Assembly (NCBI GenBank): GCA_963717195.1
Contig: CAVQVR010000002.1
Coordinates: 1-64,000, forward strand
Origin: JACDAE01 sp963717195
GTDB taxonomy: Bacteria > Chloroflexota > Ktedonobacteria > Ktedonobacterales > Ktedonobacteraceae
Length of the DNA: 64,000 nt
Direction of reading: 5' to 3'
The notes under the pieces: model-generated
Database searches by the model: none
Seen by the model: only the letters and a program-made list of their open reading frames with translations
What the model was told of the DNA's origin: nothing
In this document: in pieces, positions 29,198 to 38,666 of the stretch
Position numbering within the stretch: position 1 is the first letter of the stretch
Layout: each line of letters begins with the position of its first letter
Translations under genes and position numbers: made by a program

Positions 29198-29770
29198 ATG
29201 TCTACGATGATACCTACCATCACCCACACTCCACGACAGGCGCTTGTACTTTGTATCGGCCTGCTCATCGCTGTTCTTCTCGCGGGAAGCTTCGCCTTCT
29301 TGACGCTCCCACGATTTTCATCACGCGCCCTTGCCGCCTCGCTGCAACAAGCGGTGGGAACGACCTGTGTGCAGGCTCCAACTGTGGCGCATTGCACGGC
29401 CCAGGATCCAGAGCGACAAGGTTGCGCGGCAGATGCAGTAACGCTTGGTCGGCCTGCACCTATTATCGAGAATGGCTTCACTATCGGTAGCGTAGAGCGA
29501 CGATGGTCCGCAACATGTCAATCCGAGTGGGGACGGGTATTCGATACTTGGATCGGGTCGCAGGTCAACATGTTTGTTACCATCGCCGGGACGACGCTTT
29601 TTGCCTCGCCCACCTTTGTCAACACTCACTACCGCATTCTGTATAGTTCGATGGTCTTTGCCGCTTCCCCAACCCAGCAGCTTCCTGCAATCACTGGCAC
29701 CTTGGGAATTGATGGCATTACAAAACCACCGTACGCAACCCTTCCGGCGATTATCCTACCAGGCAAGTAG
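29198..29770 (+). CDS. DUF2690-like exported protein
   Basis: 190 residues with an N-terminal membrane helix (ALVLCIGLLIAVLLAGSFAFL) acting as signal or anchor. The outer domain has the DUF2690 pattern: a cysteine early (CTAQDPERQGC), DAVT, then VERRWSATCQSEWGRVFD, where the family has a conserved Arg-Tyr/Trp-Ser..C...W.R motif. Family function is unknown; members are secreted by actinobacteria and Chloroflexota. The ATG at 29198 follows GAAAGGAAATG. It is the first gene after module B and precedes the HTH-like and rpoC genes. Confidence 0.65.
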   Translation: MSTMIPTITHTPRQALVLCIGLLIAVLLAGSFAFLTLPRFSSRALAASLQQAVGTTCVQAPTVAHCTAQDPERQGCAADAVTLGRPAPIIENGFTIGSVERRWSATCQSEWGRVFDTWIGSQVNMFVTIAGTTLFASPTFVNTHYRILYSSMVFAASPTQQLPAITGTLGIDGITKPPYATLPAIILPGK

Positions 29771-29792
29771 CAAGAACAAGGAGAAATGCCAT

Positions 29793-30380
29793 ATGCAAAC
29801 GAGAGAAGCATCAGCTCCACTCAGTGGATGGGTGACCTTTGACAACGTACGTGATGCGCTCGGTATAAAACACAATACCGTCAGGCAGGCAGTCCATAGA
29901 GCCCTCCTTGACCACCAGGACTGGGTCAAGCGAGAATTGTACCCGAACCCCCATGGTCCGCTACGTTGGCTCATTGATACGAATCATGTGATGTACCTGT
30001 GCCACGAGAGGCGCTGGCGCAAGCTCACAGCGAAAACACGCTCAGAGCAGATTCCTACAACGCACGATGGTGCGGTACACAGGAGGGAGTATGATACAAC
30101 GCACTGCTGCTGCCCACCTGGCTCCTGGCAACCATCCGTCGATGGTCCACAGACATGGTCAGAGCTCTGCCAGTGGTTAGCGAAACAGGGATTAGTCGTG
30201 TTTGTCAACGCCGTTGCAAACGACCAGAGTTGGCAGTGGTCATGGATGGGAAGGGCTCGCTCTGGCTATCTAGATGCAACGGCGGCCATCACCGCTGCTC
30301 TTCAATATCACCTTACAGAGCATCATCATTGCTTGTCCCCCATGAACGCCGCTATCCCTCTCTGCCACGGCACTCGCTGA
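29793..30380 (+). CDS. Small protein with HTH-like N-terminus
   Basis: 195 residues starting MQTREASAPLSGWVTFDNVR. AAGGAG lies before the ATG at 29793. The N-terminal 60 residues (VTFDNVRDALGIKHNTVRQA and VHRALLDHQDW) look like a helix-turn-helix with a turn at GIKHNT. The C-terminal half (WSELCQWLAKQGLVVFVNAV, then SWQWSWMG) is of unknown fold. It lies 22 bases after the DUF2690 gene and 85 bases before rpoC, so it is probably co-transcribed with them. A regulator role is inferred. Confidence 0.6.
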   Translation: MQTREASAPLSGWVTFDNVRDALGIKHNTVRQAVHRALLDHQDWVKRELYPNPHGPLRWLIDTNHVMYLCHERRWRKLTAKTRSEQIPTTHDGAVHRREYDTTHCCCPPGSWQPSVDGPQTWSELCQWLAKQGLVVFVNAVANDQSWQWSWMGRARSGYLDATAAITAALQYHLTEHHHCLSPMNAAIPLCHGTR

Positions 30381-30465
30381 ACCTGAATACCCGTTATGAA
30401 ATGGCCTGCTTTGCGGAAAAAGGGTCCGGAGCAGGCCACTCTGAAGTGTGAAAGAAGAGGACCCT

Positions 30466-33400
30466 ATGAACGATCTCGATACCATCACAGGATTGCGTAT
30501 CAGTCTGGCATCATCAGAGCAGATTCGCGCATGGAGTTATGGTCAGGTCACGAAACCGGACACCATCAACTATCAGACCAACAAGCCAGAGAAAGACGGA
30601 CTCTTCTGCGAGCGCATATTCGGACCGGTGCAGGATTGGACGTGCGCATGTGGAAAATATCGCCATGAACGTACCGCAGGGTTTGTCTGTGAGACATGCG
30701 GGGTCGAAGTCGCCCTAAGCCGTGTACGGCGAGAGCGAATGGGGCATATTGAGCTCGTTGCCCCGGTGGTGCATAGCTGGTTTGCGCGGGGAGCACCCTG
30801 CATCCTGGCGATTTTACTGGACCTCTCCCCGCGCCAGCTCGCCTCTGTACTTGCCTACAGCGGGTATCTGGTTACCGAGATCAACGAATGCAAACGCGAG
30901 GAAGTGCTGAGACGCAGCGACGAGGGGAATGAGACTGATCAGGAACTGCATCACCTTCTTACCCACCTTTCAACGGGAGCCTTTCTAGATGAGGCACACT
31001 ACCGGAGCCTTACGATCCTCTCCGGTGACTGTTTCCAGGCGCAAACAGGAGGAATGGTAATTCGCCGTCAGCTCGATGCATTGGATCTTCCCTCGCTCGC
31101 GACAGCACTGCGACAGAGAATTCGCGAAGGGGGTAGCAAGCAAAAGAAAGCCATCAAGCGCTTGCATTTTGTGGAAGCGTTCCGCGCCTCTGGTGTGAAA
31201 CCATCATGGGCGATGCTCGATGTCCTACCCGTGCTCCCTCCTGATCTGCGCCCACTCGTCCATATAGGAGCAGGACGTTTGGCTGCTTCCGATCTGAACA
31301 CGCTCTACGAACGGGTTCTTCACCGGAACACTCGTGTGCAACACTTCATTGACCATGGTGCCCCTGATGCACTGTTGAACTACGAGAAACGCTTGCTCCA
31401 AGATGCCTGCGATGCCCTTTTTGACAATGCACGCAGAAAACGTCCCGTGACTGGAGCTCGCAGGCAACCGCTCAAAAGCCTGACTGATACGCTCAAGGGG
31501 AAGCAAGGTCGCTTCCGACGGAATTCTGCTCGGCAAACGCGTCGATTACTCCGGACGCAGCGTCATTTGTGTTGGCCTGGATCTGCAACTCCACGAATGC
31601 GGATTGCCAAAGAAAATTGCGCTCGAACTCTTCAAGCCGTTCGTGATACGCAAGCTGATCGATCGTCACCTTGCACGCAGTCCTCGCCATGCGAAGCGTC
31701 TGGTGGAACGGCGTAGCCCGCTCGTCTGGGATCAACTGGCCGAGTGCATGCACGAAAAAGTGGTGCTCCTCAATCGCGCCCCTACCCTTCACCGACTGAG
31801 TATTCAGGCATTTGAGGCCAAACTCGTTGAGGGCGATGCGATCCGCCTGCACCCCCTGGTGTGTAGCGCCTTCAATGCCGACTTTGACGGTGACCAGATG
31901 GCGGTTCATCTCCCGCTCTCTGATGTAGCACAAGCGGAGGCACGACAACGCATGCTCTCTGTACACAATCTGCGCAGCCCGGCTACCGGTGATCCCGCGA
32001 TTTCTCTTTCACAAGAAATCGTCCTGGGATGTTTCTACCTGACAGAAGATCAGTCTAGCAAGATGCAAGCCGGGCGCGTGTTTGTCGATGTGAACGAAGC
32101 CCGATTGGCATATGATCAGGGGATCATTGATCTGCACACTCGCATTACGGTTCGCATCCCCGATCAGCAGGTCTATGATGTTCCGCCACCATCCGAGGTC
32201 TCATCACCCAGACGAGGGCGTATCGAGACTACAGTGGGTCGCCTCATCTTCAATGAACTGCTACCGCCAAACATGTACTTTCGCAACTACCCCATGACGA
32301 AGGAATACTTAAAGCTGCTCATCGCCGAATCGTTGACACACAATGGAGAAGACGCGACGGCACGTCTGGCAGATGCAATCAAGCAACTCGGCTATCACTA
32401 TGCAACGAAGAGCGGAACCAGTTTCGGGATGAGCGACATGCAGGAACCACCAGAGAAGCAAGCCTTGGTTGCAGAGGGACAGATGCGCTCACAGGAGATC
32501 TCCGCCCTCTTTCAAGAGGGAACCATTACCCAGGACGAACGAGACCTCCAGGTCATTACACTCTGGACGGAGATTACTGAGCACATCAGTGCGAAGCTGA
32601 TCAAAAACCTCGATCCGTTCGGTACCCTCTCAACCATCATTAAAAGTGGGTGTACAAAAGCAAAATTCCAACAAATCCGCCAACTGTCCGGCATCCGTGG
32701 CCTGATGGCGAACCCATCGGGACGCATCATCCCTGTTCCAGTCCTGGGCAACTACCTGCGTGGACTGCAAACCTGGGAAATCTTCATCGCTGCATCTGGT
32801 GCTCGTAAGGGATTTATGGATAGAAGTTTAAATACGGCGCAATCGGGCTACCTCACCCGTAAGTTGGTCGAGGTTGGAATGGAGGTATGGACCACGATGG
32901 CCGATTGTGGCACACAGGAGGGCTGGCTCATCACCAATGCCGAGAGTCAGGCGCTTGGATTACCGGATATGCGGAGCCGTGTCATTGGACGTCTGCTGGC
33001 GGAGCCAATTGGTCATCTGCAAGCGGGAGTGCTCCTCGACGCGCAACACATCGATGTCCTGCTTGCTACTGGGAGAACGGCAATTCGTGTCCGTTCTCCC
33101 TTCACCTGCCAGGCGGACTACGGTATCTGCTGCTATTGCTATGGCAGTGATCTCTCGACCGGCAAGCTCGTCAAGCGCGGTGTGGCTGTTGGCGTCATCG
33201 CCGGGCAATCAATTGGCGAGCCGGGAACCCAACTCACGATGCGCACATTTCACAGTGGCGGTATCGCCAATGCACAGGGCGACATTACCCAGGGATTACC
33301 ACGCGTGAGTGAACTGTTCGAGGCACGAATCCCGAAAGGAGGTGCGTTGCTTGCCGAGATCGATGGGGTGGTCCAGATCGAAAAACGAGCGGACACGGAA

Positions 33401-33991
33401 AAAACGGTCATCCGTATTGTTGGCAACGATGCTTCTTTGCAGATTACTGATCAGCCTAAAGAGTATGAGATGGCTCCTAGTCAATCGCTTCTTGTCGAAA
33501 ACGGGCAGACGGTTGCTATTGGGGCACCACTTACCACTGGAGCACGCAATCCTAGACGTATCCTCGACCTGCAAGGACGTGAGGAGACGGCACGTTACCT
33601 CATCAATGAAGTGCAGAGTGTCTATCGTGCAACCGGTGTTTACATCAGCGACAAGCATGTCGAGGTAATCGTCCGCCAGATGCTTCGCTCCGTGCAAATC
33701 TCCGAGCCAGGAGAGACCGCACTGCTGCCAGGGGACCTCATCGACCATTTCAGTTTCACTCACGCTAACGAAGAGATTCTGGCGCAAGGTGGGGAACCAG
33801 CTCAGGCACGTCCGGTGCTGCTAGGACTCACTAAGACAGCCCTGGGCACAGCTTCGTGGGTAGCGGCTGCATCGTTTCAAGAAACCAGCAACGTACTAAC
33901 CCATGCGGCGATCCGGAGGCAGATCGATCCCTTGAGGGGCTATAAAGAGAGAATCGTACTTGGCGCTCGTATTCCCAGGAGCTTCACCTGA
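30466..33991 (+). CDS. rpoC: Second RNA polymerase beta' subunit (one frame break)
   Basis: About 1174 residues after removal of one T at 31524-31525. That restores NLLGKRVDYSGRSVI, a highly conserved stretch; without it the frame would stop at 31716. All key parts are seen: the N-terminal zinc ribbon (CACGKYRHERTAGFVCETCG), VRRERMGHIELVAPVVHSWF, the rudder/lid region, the catalytic NADFDGDQMAVH, the bridge-helix region (ASGARKGFMDRSLNTAQSGY), the second zinc site (CQ...CCYCYG), SIGEPGTQLTMRTFH of the trigger loop, GLPRVSELFEAR, and the C-terminal LLGLTKTALGTASW to DPLRGYKERIVLGARIP. It is shorter than a typical housekeeping beta' and divergent. There is no rpoB beside it. It should pair with host alpha, beta and omega, presumably with the element sigma factor. 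The ATG at 30466 follows GAAGAGG. Confidence 0.9.
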
Positions 33992-34015
33992 TGCCACTGA
34001 GCAGCCTGTGTGGTA

Positions 34016-34068
34016 CAGATCGGAGCTGCTGCCCCACGCGAAAAAGAGGGTACAGCAGCTCCGATCTG
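34016..34068. repeat. Inverted repeat after rpoC
   Basis: 16-bp perfect arms (CAGATCGGAGCTGCTG at 34016-34031 and its complement at 34053-34068) with a 21-base spacer, 25 bases after the rpoC stop. No T tract follows, so it may be a factor-dependent end or mRNA-stabilising hairpin. Confidence 0.6.
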
Positions 34069-34089
34069 CCATGAATGAGAAAAGAGAAA

Positions 34090-34118
34090 AATCGCCGCCA
34101 GGAGCACTGGCGGCGATT
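34090..34118 (-). terminator. Intrinsic terminator of the SARP-like gene
   Basis: 11-bp perfect arms (AATCGCCGCCA) with a 7-base loop. On the minus strand they are followed by TTTTTCTCTTTTC. It lies 57 bases beyond the stop at 34175. Confidence 0.85.
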
Positions 34119-34174
34119 ACGAGGAAGAATACCTTCAATGAGGAAATGCGATCTTGCTGCGCCGCACATTCACT

Positions 34175-35908
34175 TCACATCTGCGAGACTTGAGCTGCGA
34201 ACCGATAGGCACTAGTTTGTGAGCTGGCTGCTTGGACATCGGCAAGTGTCTCTTTGCTGGGCTGCCAACGCTGATCAGAAATGCTCTTCATTTGTGTGCA
34301 ATAGGCACTCCAAACCTGATTGACGAGATCCGTTTTGCCACTAGCTCCCAGGAGCACAACGCAGCGACGAAGTGCTCGTTCGCTCATGCCTATACGCTCA
34401 CCGAACACACCATGAGCGCCAAAGGTCACCTTGGTATCGAACTTGGAGTTACAGGCATACATCGCGTAGCTTTGATACTTTTGAGCCGCCCGGCCAAAGT
34501 ATTCCTGTTGTTTGCGCTGGTTTCCCTCATCCATCTCTGCGTTCCCATTCATGGAAGAGCGTTGACCCATATGCCATTCGTATTCCGCTGCAAGCCACAA
34601 TGCATCAAGATAGCAATCGCGGTAATGCGTGTAGGGCTTACGCACCCAGGAACTGTGGCCTTGCCACGCACGGAAATCGCTCGGATACTTCTTAATGAGA
34701 GACTCCAGGAAATCACCTTGATACGTTGCGATGAGCTGCTCACAGGATGCCTTGACATAATCTGGGATGTCGTCAACCAGTTTGCCATCTTTTCGGGCAA
34801 GAGAGATGACGGTATAATTGGTCTCGACCGCTTCAATATCCTCGACACGACAGAGAGCAGAAAGACCCCAGAAACCGGAATCACTCATAAAAGGATCCAA
34901 GTCAGGGTCAATGACCTCTCTTCCAGCAGGCTTATTGATTTGCTCAATCACGATTTCTCTGATCTTTTTTCGCAATAATTTCTTATGGGACTCAAATCGC
35001 TCTGAGAGTTTATCCTCGGTTGCTTCTTCATCGGAAAGCCCCCACCCAAAAACATGCTCTAAGATTTTATCCCGATCAATCAGTTCTCCTCGTCGCCAGG
35101 CAATATAGGCAAGGAGCTGGACTCTTTTCGAGTTCGCTGTGAGTGGGACAACAACGTGTCCACCTCCGGGGATATTGATCATCATACTGATATCCTTCAA
35201 CAATCGAAGTGAAATGAGCGGCCCATGGGCAGCATTCTGTTCACTTCCCAACGCGACTGGCTGAGAGCGGTCTGTGAGCTGAAAGGAACTTGCTCCGGTG
35301 AGATTCCCACTGATGGCGTTGTTTTCTCTCCCCTGACCAGCAAGTGGTACTGGCAGCTCGTTTTGGGCAAGAAAGGCGAGGGTATTTGATCCCTCCGCCA
35401 GCCTTCTCTGAGCCTCCAATAATGACAGCGTTGAAGGAAGAGGCGTTTCAGGGTTATAGCTTGACGAGAGGAATGCTGGCAATGGACGTGACGGAGTTGA
35501 AAATGAGAGAACGGGTATTTGCGGTTTTTGCACGCGTATCGGGAGAGCAGTGCGGGGAGCGATCTTCTTTTCGACACTCTTTCTCCCTGGTATCTGTTCA
35601 CTGCTCATAAGATCCACTTTCTCCTCACCCTGAGGTGATTCCATGAGGGAATACAGCCAGAGAATGATCTCCACGATGCCCATAATCAGAAGAGGAGATG
35701 CGACCTTGATAGTCAGGTAGACGATAATCTTGCGGTTTGTGGGTATTTGCCAAAGGCTTGGAAAGTGCGAAACATTCCTCCAGAACTCACCCCAGTTGGG
35801 AAGCGTCCAGAGAACGAACGTCAGTATTCCTACCACTGCAATGATCAAGGCGGGCTTGCGCCACGAAGGGAGAAATGCAAAACGAGAAGGGAGATCAATG
35901 CCAGCCAT
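34175..35908 (-). CDS. Membrane-anchored SARP/BTAD-like regulator
   Basis: 577 residues. Two N-terminal membrane helices (ALIIAVVGILTFVLWTLP and VYLTIKVASPLLIMGIVEII) are followed by a long Pro/Ser linker. A winged-helix-like part (VVPLTANSKRVQLLAYIAWR and ELIDRDKILEHVFGWGL) comes next. The C-terminal 230 residues form a helical, TPR-like bacterial transcriptional activator domain (YVKASCEQLIATYQGDFLES, then repeated helix pairs). Actinobacterial and Chloroflexota mobile elements carry similar anchored regulators, but the target is unknown. The ATG at 35908 lies about 290 bases downstream of module F, and a terminator follows. That places it in the same putative regulon as the transfer, sigma and primase genes. 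Confidence 0.7.
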   Translation of the reverse strand: MAGIDLPSRFAFLPSWRKPALIIAVVGILTFVLWTLPNWGEFWRNVSHFPSLWQIPTNRKIIVYLTIKVASPLLIMGIVEIILWLYSLMESPQGEEKVDLMSSEQIPGRKSVEKKIAPRTALPIRVQKPQIPVLSFSTPSRPLPAFLSSSYNPETPLPSTLSLLEAQRRLAEGSNTLAFLAQNELPVPLAGQGRENNAISGNLTGASSFQLTDRSQPVALGSEQNAAHGPLISLRLLKDISMMINIPGGGHVVVPLTANSKRVQLLAYIAWRRGELIDRDKILEHVFGWGLSDEEATEDKLSERFESHKKLLRKKIREIVIEQINKPAGREVIDPDLDPFMSDSGFWGLSALCRVEDIEAVETNYTVISLARKDGKLVDDIPDYVKASCEQLIATYQGDFLESLIKKYPSDFRAWQGHSSWVRKPYTHYRDCYLDALWLAAEYEWHMGQRSSMNGNAEMDEGNQRKQQEYFGRAAQKYQSYAMYACNSKFDTKVTFGAHGVFGERIGMSERALRRCVVLLGASGKTDLVNQVWSAYCTQMKSISDQRWQPSKETLADVQAASSQTSAYRFAAQVSQM

Positions 35909-36485
35909 TGCTCTATCCTTTCTAAACCCAGTGATGAGAACGCCTAAAATGACCTACGTACAATACATACATGCATTCAAAATTACGCATGTTTCCCTTT
36001 CATACAGACCATTGTTCTGTACATGAACACCTTTCTCTCGCTTGAGATAAAACCATAAGTAGCAGGATAGTTCCATGAAGCTCCCCATGTGATGAACATT
36101 GATGCGTAGTGAGTATACCAAACAGATCAATGTACTCAGCATAAGTATACAATGAAATGGCAAGAACTGGTATCAGAAGCGAACGAACGCTACGAGTGAC
36201 TCTACCATCATGCATCGGTTTCCAACCGGGACGCGAACTGGATAGGGACAGAATGTGAGAAGAAAACGACCTGGAAGAAAACCTGAAAGGAAGTCAAGAA
36301 GAGAGGTGGGAAGCCATGCCAGACGGAGCAGAGGCAGTAATGAGAGATTGATTGAGGCAAGAAAGAGTTATCCTAACCCAAGTCAGAAAAACAAATGCAG
36401 AGAAGGAACTTCAGGTGCGTTTCCTCGTAAATCAGAAAGATGATGCCTGTCGTTCACGTATCCTCAAACCTTTGGATCGTTTCTG
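35909..36485. other. Intergenic region with promoter F
   Basis: 577 bases between the SARP-like gene (minus) and the small plus gene at 36486. It contains module F and a roughly 290-base leader. Short frames here are unsupported. Confidence 0.5.
36199..36278 (-). promoter_or_regulatory. Promoter-like module F
   Basis: Upstream box (complement of GAAGAAAACGACCTGGAAGA, 36259-36278) and downstream block (36226-36199) with GGAAACCGA and TGGTAGAGT, 73 bases apart on the minus strand. It directs transcription to the SARP-like regulator. Confidence 0.65.
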
Positions 36486-36806
36486 ATGTGGTACTACATA
36501 TTGGACGGTGCCGCTATTGAAACCGATATTGTCAAGCACGTGATCTCTCTCTCTCTGCGTAATATCCTTCTTGATGCGCTCCAACTAGTCCATCACTTGT
36601 GCGAACAAACTGGCCTCTCGATTGCCGACCTGCTTCGTCAGGCCATTGTCAGTGGACTGCTCGTTGAGGCCACCAAAGCGACACCAGGCCAAGATGGAAC
36701 ACTCGGAGGACTAGAGGCTGAGTATCTCGCGAAAGCCCTACGGAGGCATCTCAGTTCAGCAATTGATCTGCTGTTAGAACATGGCAGCATCCTTACCAAG
36801 GCGTGA
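36486..36806 (+). CDS. Possible 106-residue helical protein
   Basis: It starts MWYYILDGAAIETDIVKHVI. Its middle is a helix pair (LRNILLDALQLVHHLCEQTG, LSIADLLRQAIVSGLL) with a weak HTH-like turn, and the end is Leu-rich. The ribosome site is poor and no family is recognised. Confidence 0.4.
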   Translation: MWYYILDGAAIETDIVKHVISLSLRNILLDALQLVHHLCEQTGLSIADLLRQAIVSGLLVEATKATPGQDGTLGGLEAEYLAKALRRHLSSAIDLLLEHGSILTKA

Positions 36807-37278
36807 TGGAGCAAGGCGAGCAAAAACAAGCACTTCTGCACGAAGAGGAATTAGTTCCTTCTCAGAACATGAGAGGGCAAAGTATCATTTTTGCAGACGC
36901 TCTTGGTGATGACTTAGAGCTGTTGGGGATTGGAGGAAGTTTTACTGAGTCGCGGGAAAACAAGCCATCTTCTTAATCTGCAAAGCCGATCTGTGCCAAA
37001 CGCTTCAAGCCGTTTCTTCTCATATGCAGAGAAGATTAGACACTTTTTGCTGTTGTATGATGTACCTAGCCTGCTCAAATAAAAGCTTCCTATCCACCCA
37101 AACAACGTTCTGAGCTCCTCGTGAGATCAATGAGCGCCCATGACTATATGATATAGTCATGGGCGCTCATTGATCTCACGAGGAGCTCAGAACGGACAGT
37201 GCAACCAGGGCAGATATAAGGCATATCAAAATCGTGGCAAGGTATACGAAGATCTTGAGTACGTCTCCAAAGCACTGT
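36807..37278. other. Gene-free stretch with a perfect palindrome
   Basis: 472 bases without a credible gene. Its main feature is the 89-bp palindrome at 37106-37194. Confidence 0.5.
37106..37194. repeat. Perfect 89-bp palindrome
   Basis: Two 44-bp arms, exact complements, around a single central G at 37150; the outer ends are CGTTCTGAGCTCC and its complement. No T tract flanks it, so it is not a simple intrinsic terminator. Perfect long palindromes with almost no loop are unstable in most cells. It could be a foldback element, a recombination or replication site, or an assembly artefact. Confidence 0.9.
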
Positions 37279-38382
37279 TTACATCTCAGCATCGTGCTCT
37301 TCTAAATTCCACTCAAGGTGACGCTTAAGATCATTACAATGGTGAAAAGGCAAGCGCTGTTCATGCTGAAGTCTTCCTACGACAATCCCTGGCGCAATCC
37401 CTACTTGCTGAGCAAATTCCTTAATACCTACTTTTGTACGATAAGTGTTATGCTCTACAAAATGTTGCCATCGGGTAGGATCAATCAACAAATTTGCAGC
37501 GAAGGCGTCTGCTTCATCCTCAGCTTCTTTTCTATGCCTCTGGTCCACCTCCAGGAAAACTTGCCGCTTTCCATGTCGTAGAATATGGCCTGCCTCGTGG
37601 AAGAACGTAAACCAGAGATGATCATCGGTTTTATAACGCAGGCTCAGTTGTACCAATGCCTTGGTTGACGTTAACCACTGGGTCGCACCACAAATGCGTG
37701 TCTGAGGTAACTCCTGTACAAAAACTACAGCTACTCCAGCATTTGCACACAAGCTTACCAATTCTTGCTGGAAAAAGCTCACTGGTTCCACTGTTAGAGC
37801 ACGGATGCGGCTTAAAGCATCACGAAATGCATCAGCATTGTAAGGGGCAGTATCTATCTGCTGGGCTTCTATCTCTCCTTTGCATAGCCATGCAGTTACT
37901 GTACCAAATTGACTTTCGAGCACAGTGGATTTTCGATACACAATGACTCTCTGTTCCCAAACATTTAGCCTCGCCGGAGGCGTGGCTACACTAAAGAATT
38001 TTAACGTTTCCAGTACTTGCTGCTGCTTGTCGGTAGAATGTGGTATCCAGCCTCGACGCATCATTTCTCGCACGGGAAGATCGTTTAGCCACTCAACCCA
38101 ACCCGCAAGACGTCGCTCTTCAGCAAGACGGGCAAGAGCTTCTCGATAGTGTTGTTCCAGTTTTAACCAGAATGGTGCTGGAACATGCAAAACCTGTTCT
38201 AGCTGTATTGCCGCTTCAGCCGTAATAGCTGCTTTCTTTTGTACGATCTCGTTGATTGTTTTCACTGGACGGCCCATACACCTTGCAAGTTCTGCCTGGG
38301 ACATGCCTATGGCCTCTAGCGTTTCTAGAAGAGTCTCGCCAGGAGAAGACACACTATCAGAATGGTACTCATTTTGTAGCAT
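37279..38382 (-). CDS. higA: HigA-type antitoxin fused to ImmA/IrrE metallopeptidase
   Basis: 367 residues. The N-terminal HTH (ETLEAIGMSQAELARCMGRP, VKTINEIVQKKAAITAEAAI) is typical of HigA/VapA antitoxins. The C-terminal domain has the zinc motif FHEAGHILRHG and a later acidic helix EAEDEADAFAANLLI, as in ImmA/IrrE (COG2856) peptidases. These can cleave regulators. The ATG at 38382 has GGAGG nine bases upstream, formed by the last codons of the upstream toxin frame, so the two are coupled. The full-length antitoxin stands next to a shortened toxin. Confidence 0.85.
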   Translation of the reverse strand: MLQNEYHSDSVSSPGETLLETLEAIGMSQAELARCMGRPVKTINEIVQKKAAITAEAAIQLEQVLHVPAPFWLKLEQHYREALARLAEERRLAGWVEWLNDLPVREMMRRGWIPHSTDKQQQVLETLKFFSVATPPARLNVWEQRVIVYRKSTVLESQFGTVTAWLCKGEIEAQQIDTAPYNADAFRDALSRIRALTVEPVSFFQQELVSLCANAGVAVVFVQELPQTRICGATQWLTSTKALVQLSLRYKTDDHLWFTFFHEAGHILRHGKRQVFLEVDQRHRKEAEDEADAFAANLLIDPTRWQHFVEHNTYRTKVGIKEFAQQVGIAPGIVVGRLQHEQRLPFHHCNDLKRHLEWNLEEHDAEM

Positions 38383-38383
38383 G

Positions 38384-38578
38384 CTAGCCATCCTCCACAC
38401 AAAGAACTCTAATCACTGTTACAGCCGTCCAATTCAGACCACCATCGGTTTTTCTTGGGATAGGGGTATTGATAGGCTCAAAGATAAGCCGATAAGGATG
38501 GTCAAGGTCTACAGCTAAAGTCCCTGCTCTATCTCTTTTCAATTCATGACATCTCACCTGGGGCAACGAAAGAAACAA
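38384..38578 (-). pseudogene. HigB-like toxin, N-terminally truncated
   Basis: 64 residues: LPQVRCHELKRDRAGTLAVD, LDHPYRLIFEP, then a short end. This is the second half of a HigB/RelE-type mRNA-cleaving toxin; the first about 40 residues are missing. Upstream codons stay open for only some 20 residues of unrelated sequence before a stop. Its last codons form the ribosome site of the antitoxin. The toxin is probably inactive. Confidence 0.7.
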
Positions 38579-38666
38579 GCGAATTTTAAATAACAGAGTT
38601 ATCTGCTCCAGGAATCCAACTCAATAGTCGAGAAATATGCTGTATTTTCTTTAAATACACTGAATT

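Noticed and set aside
31604..33991. Split RpoC (two genes, as in some lineages)
   Set aside because: Natural splits fall between domains. Here the two frames overlap within the conserved stretch ahead of the catalytic loop, and removing one T restores a canonical motif.
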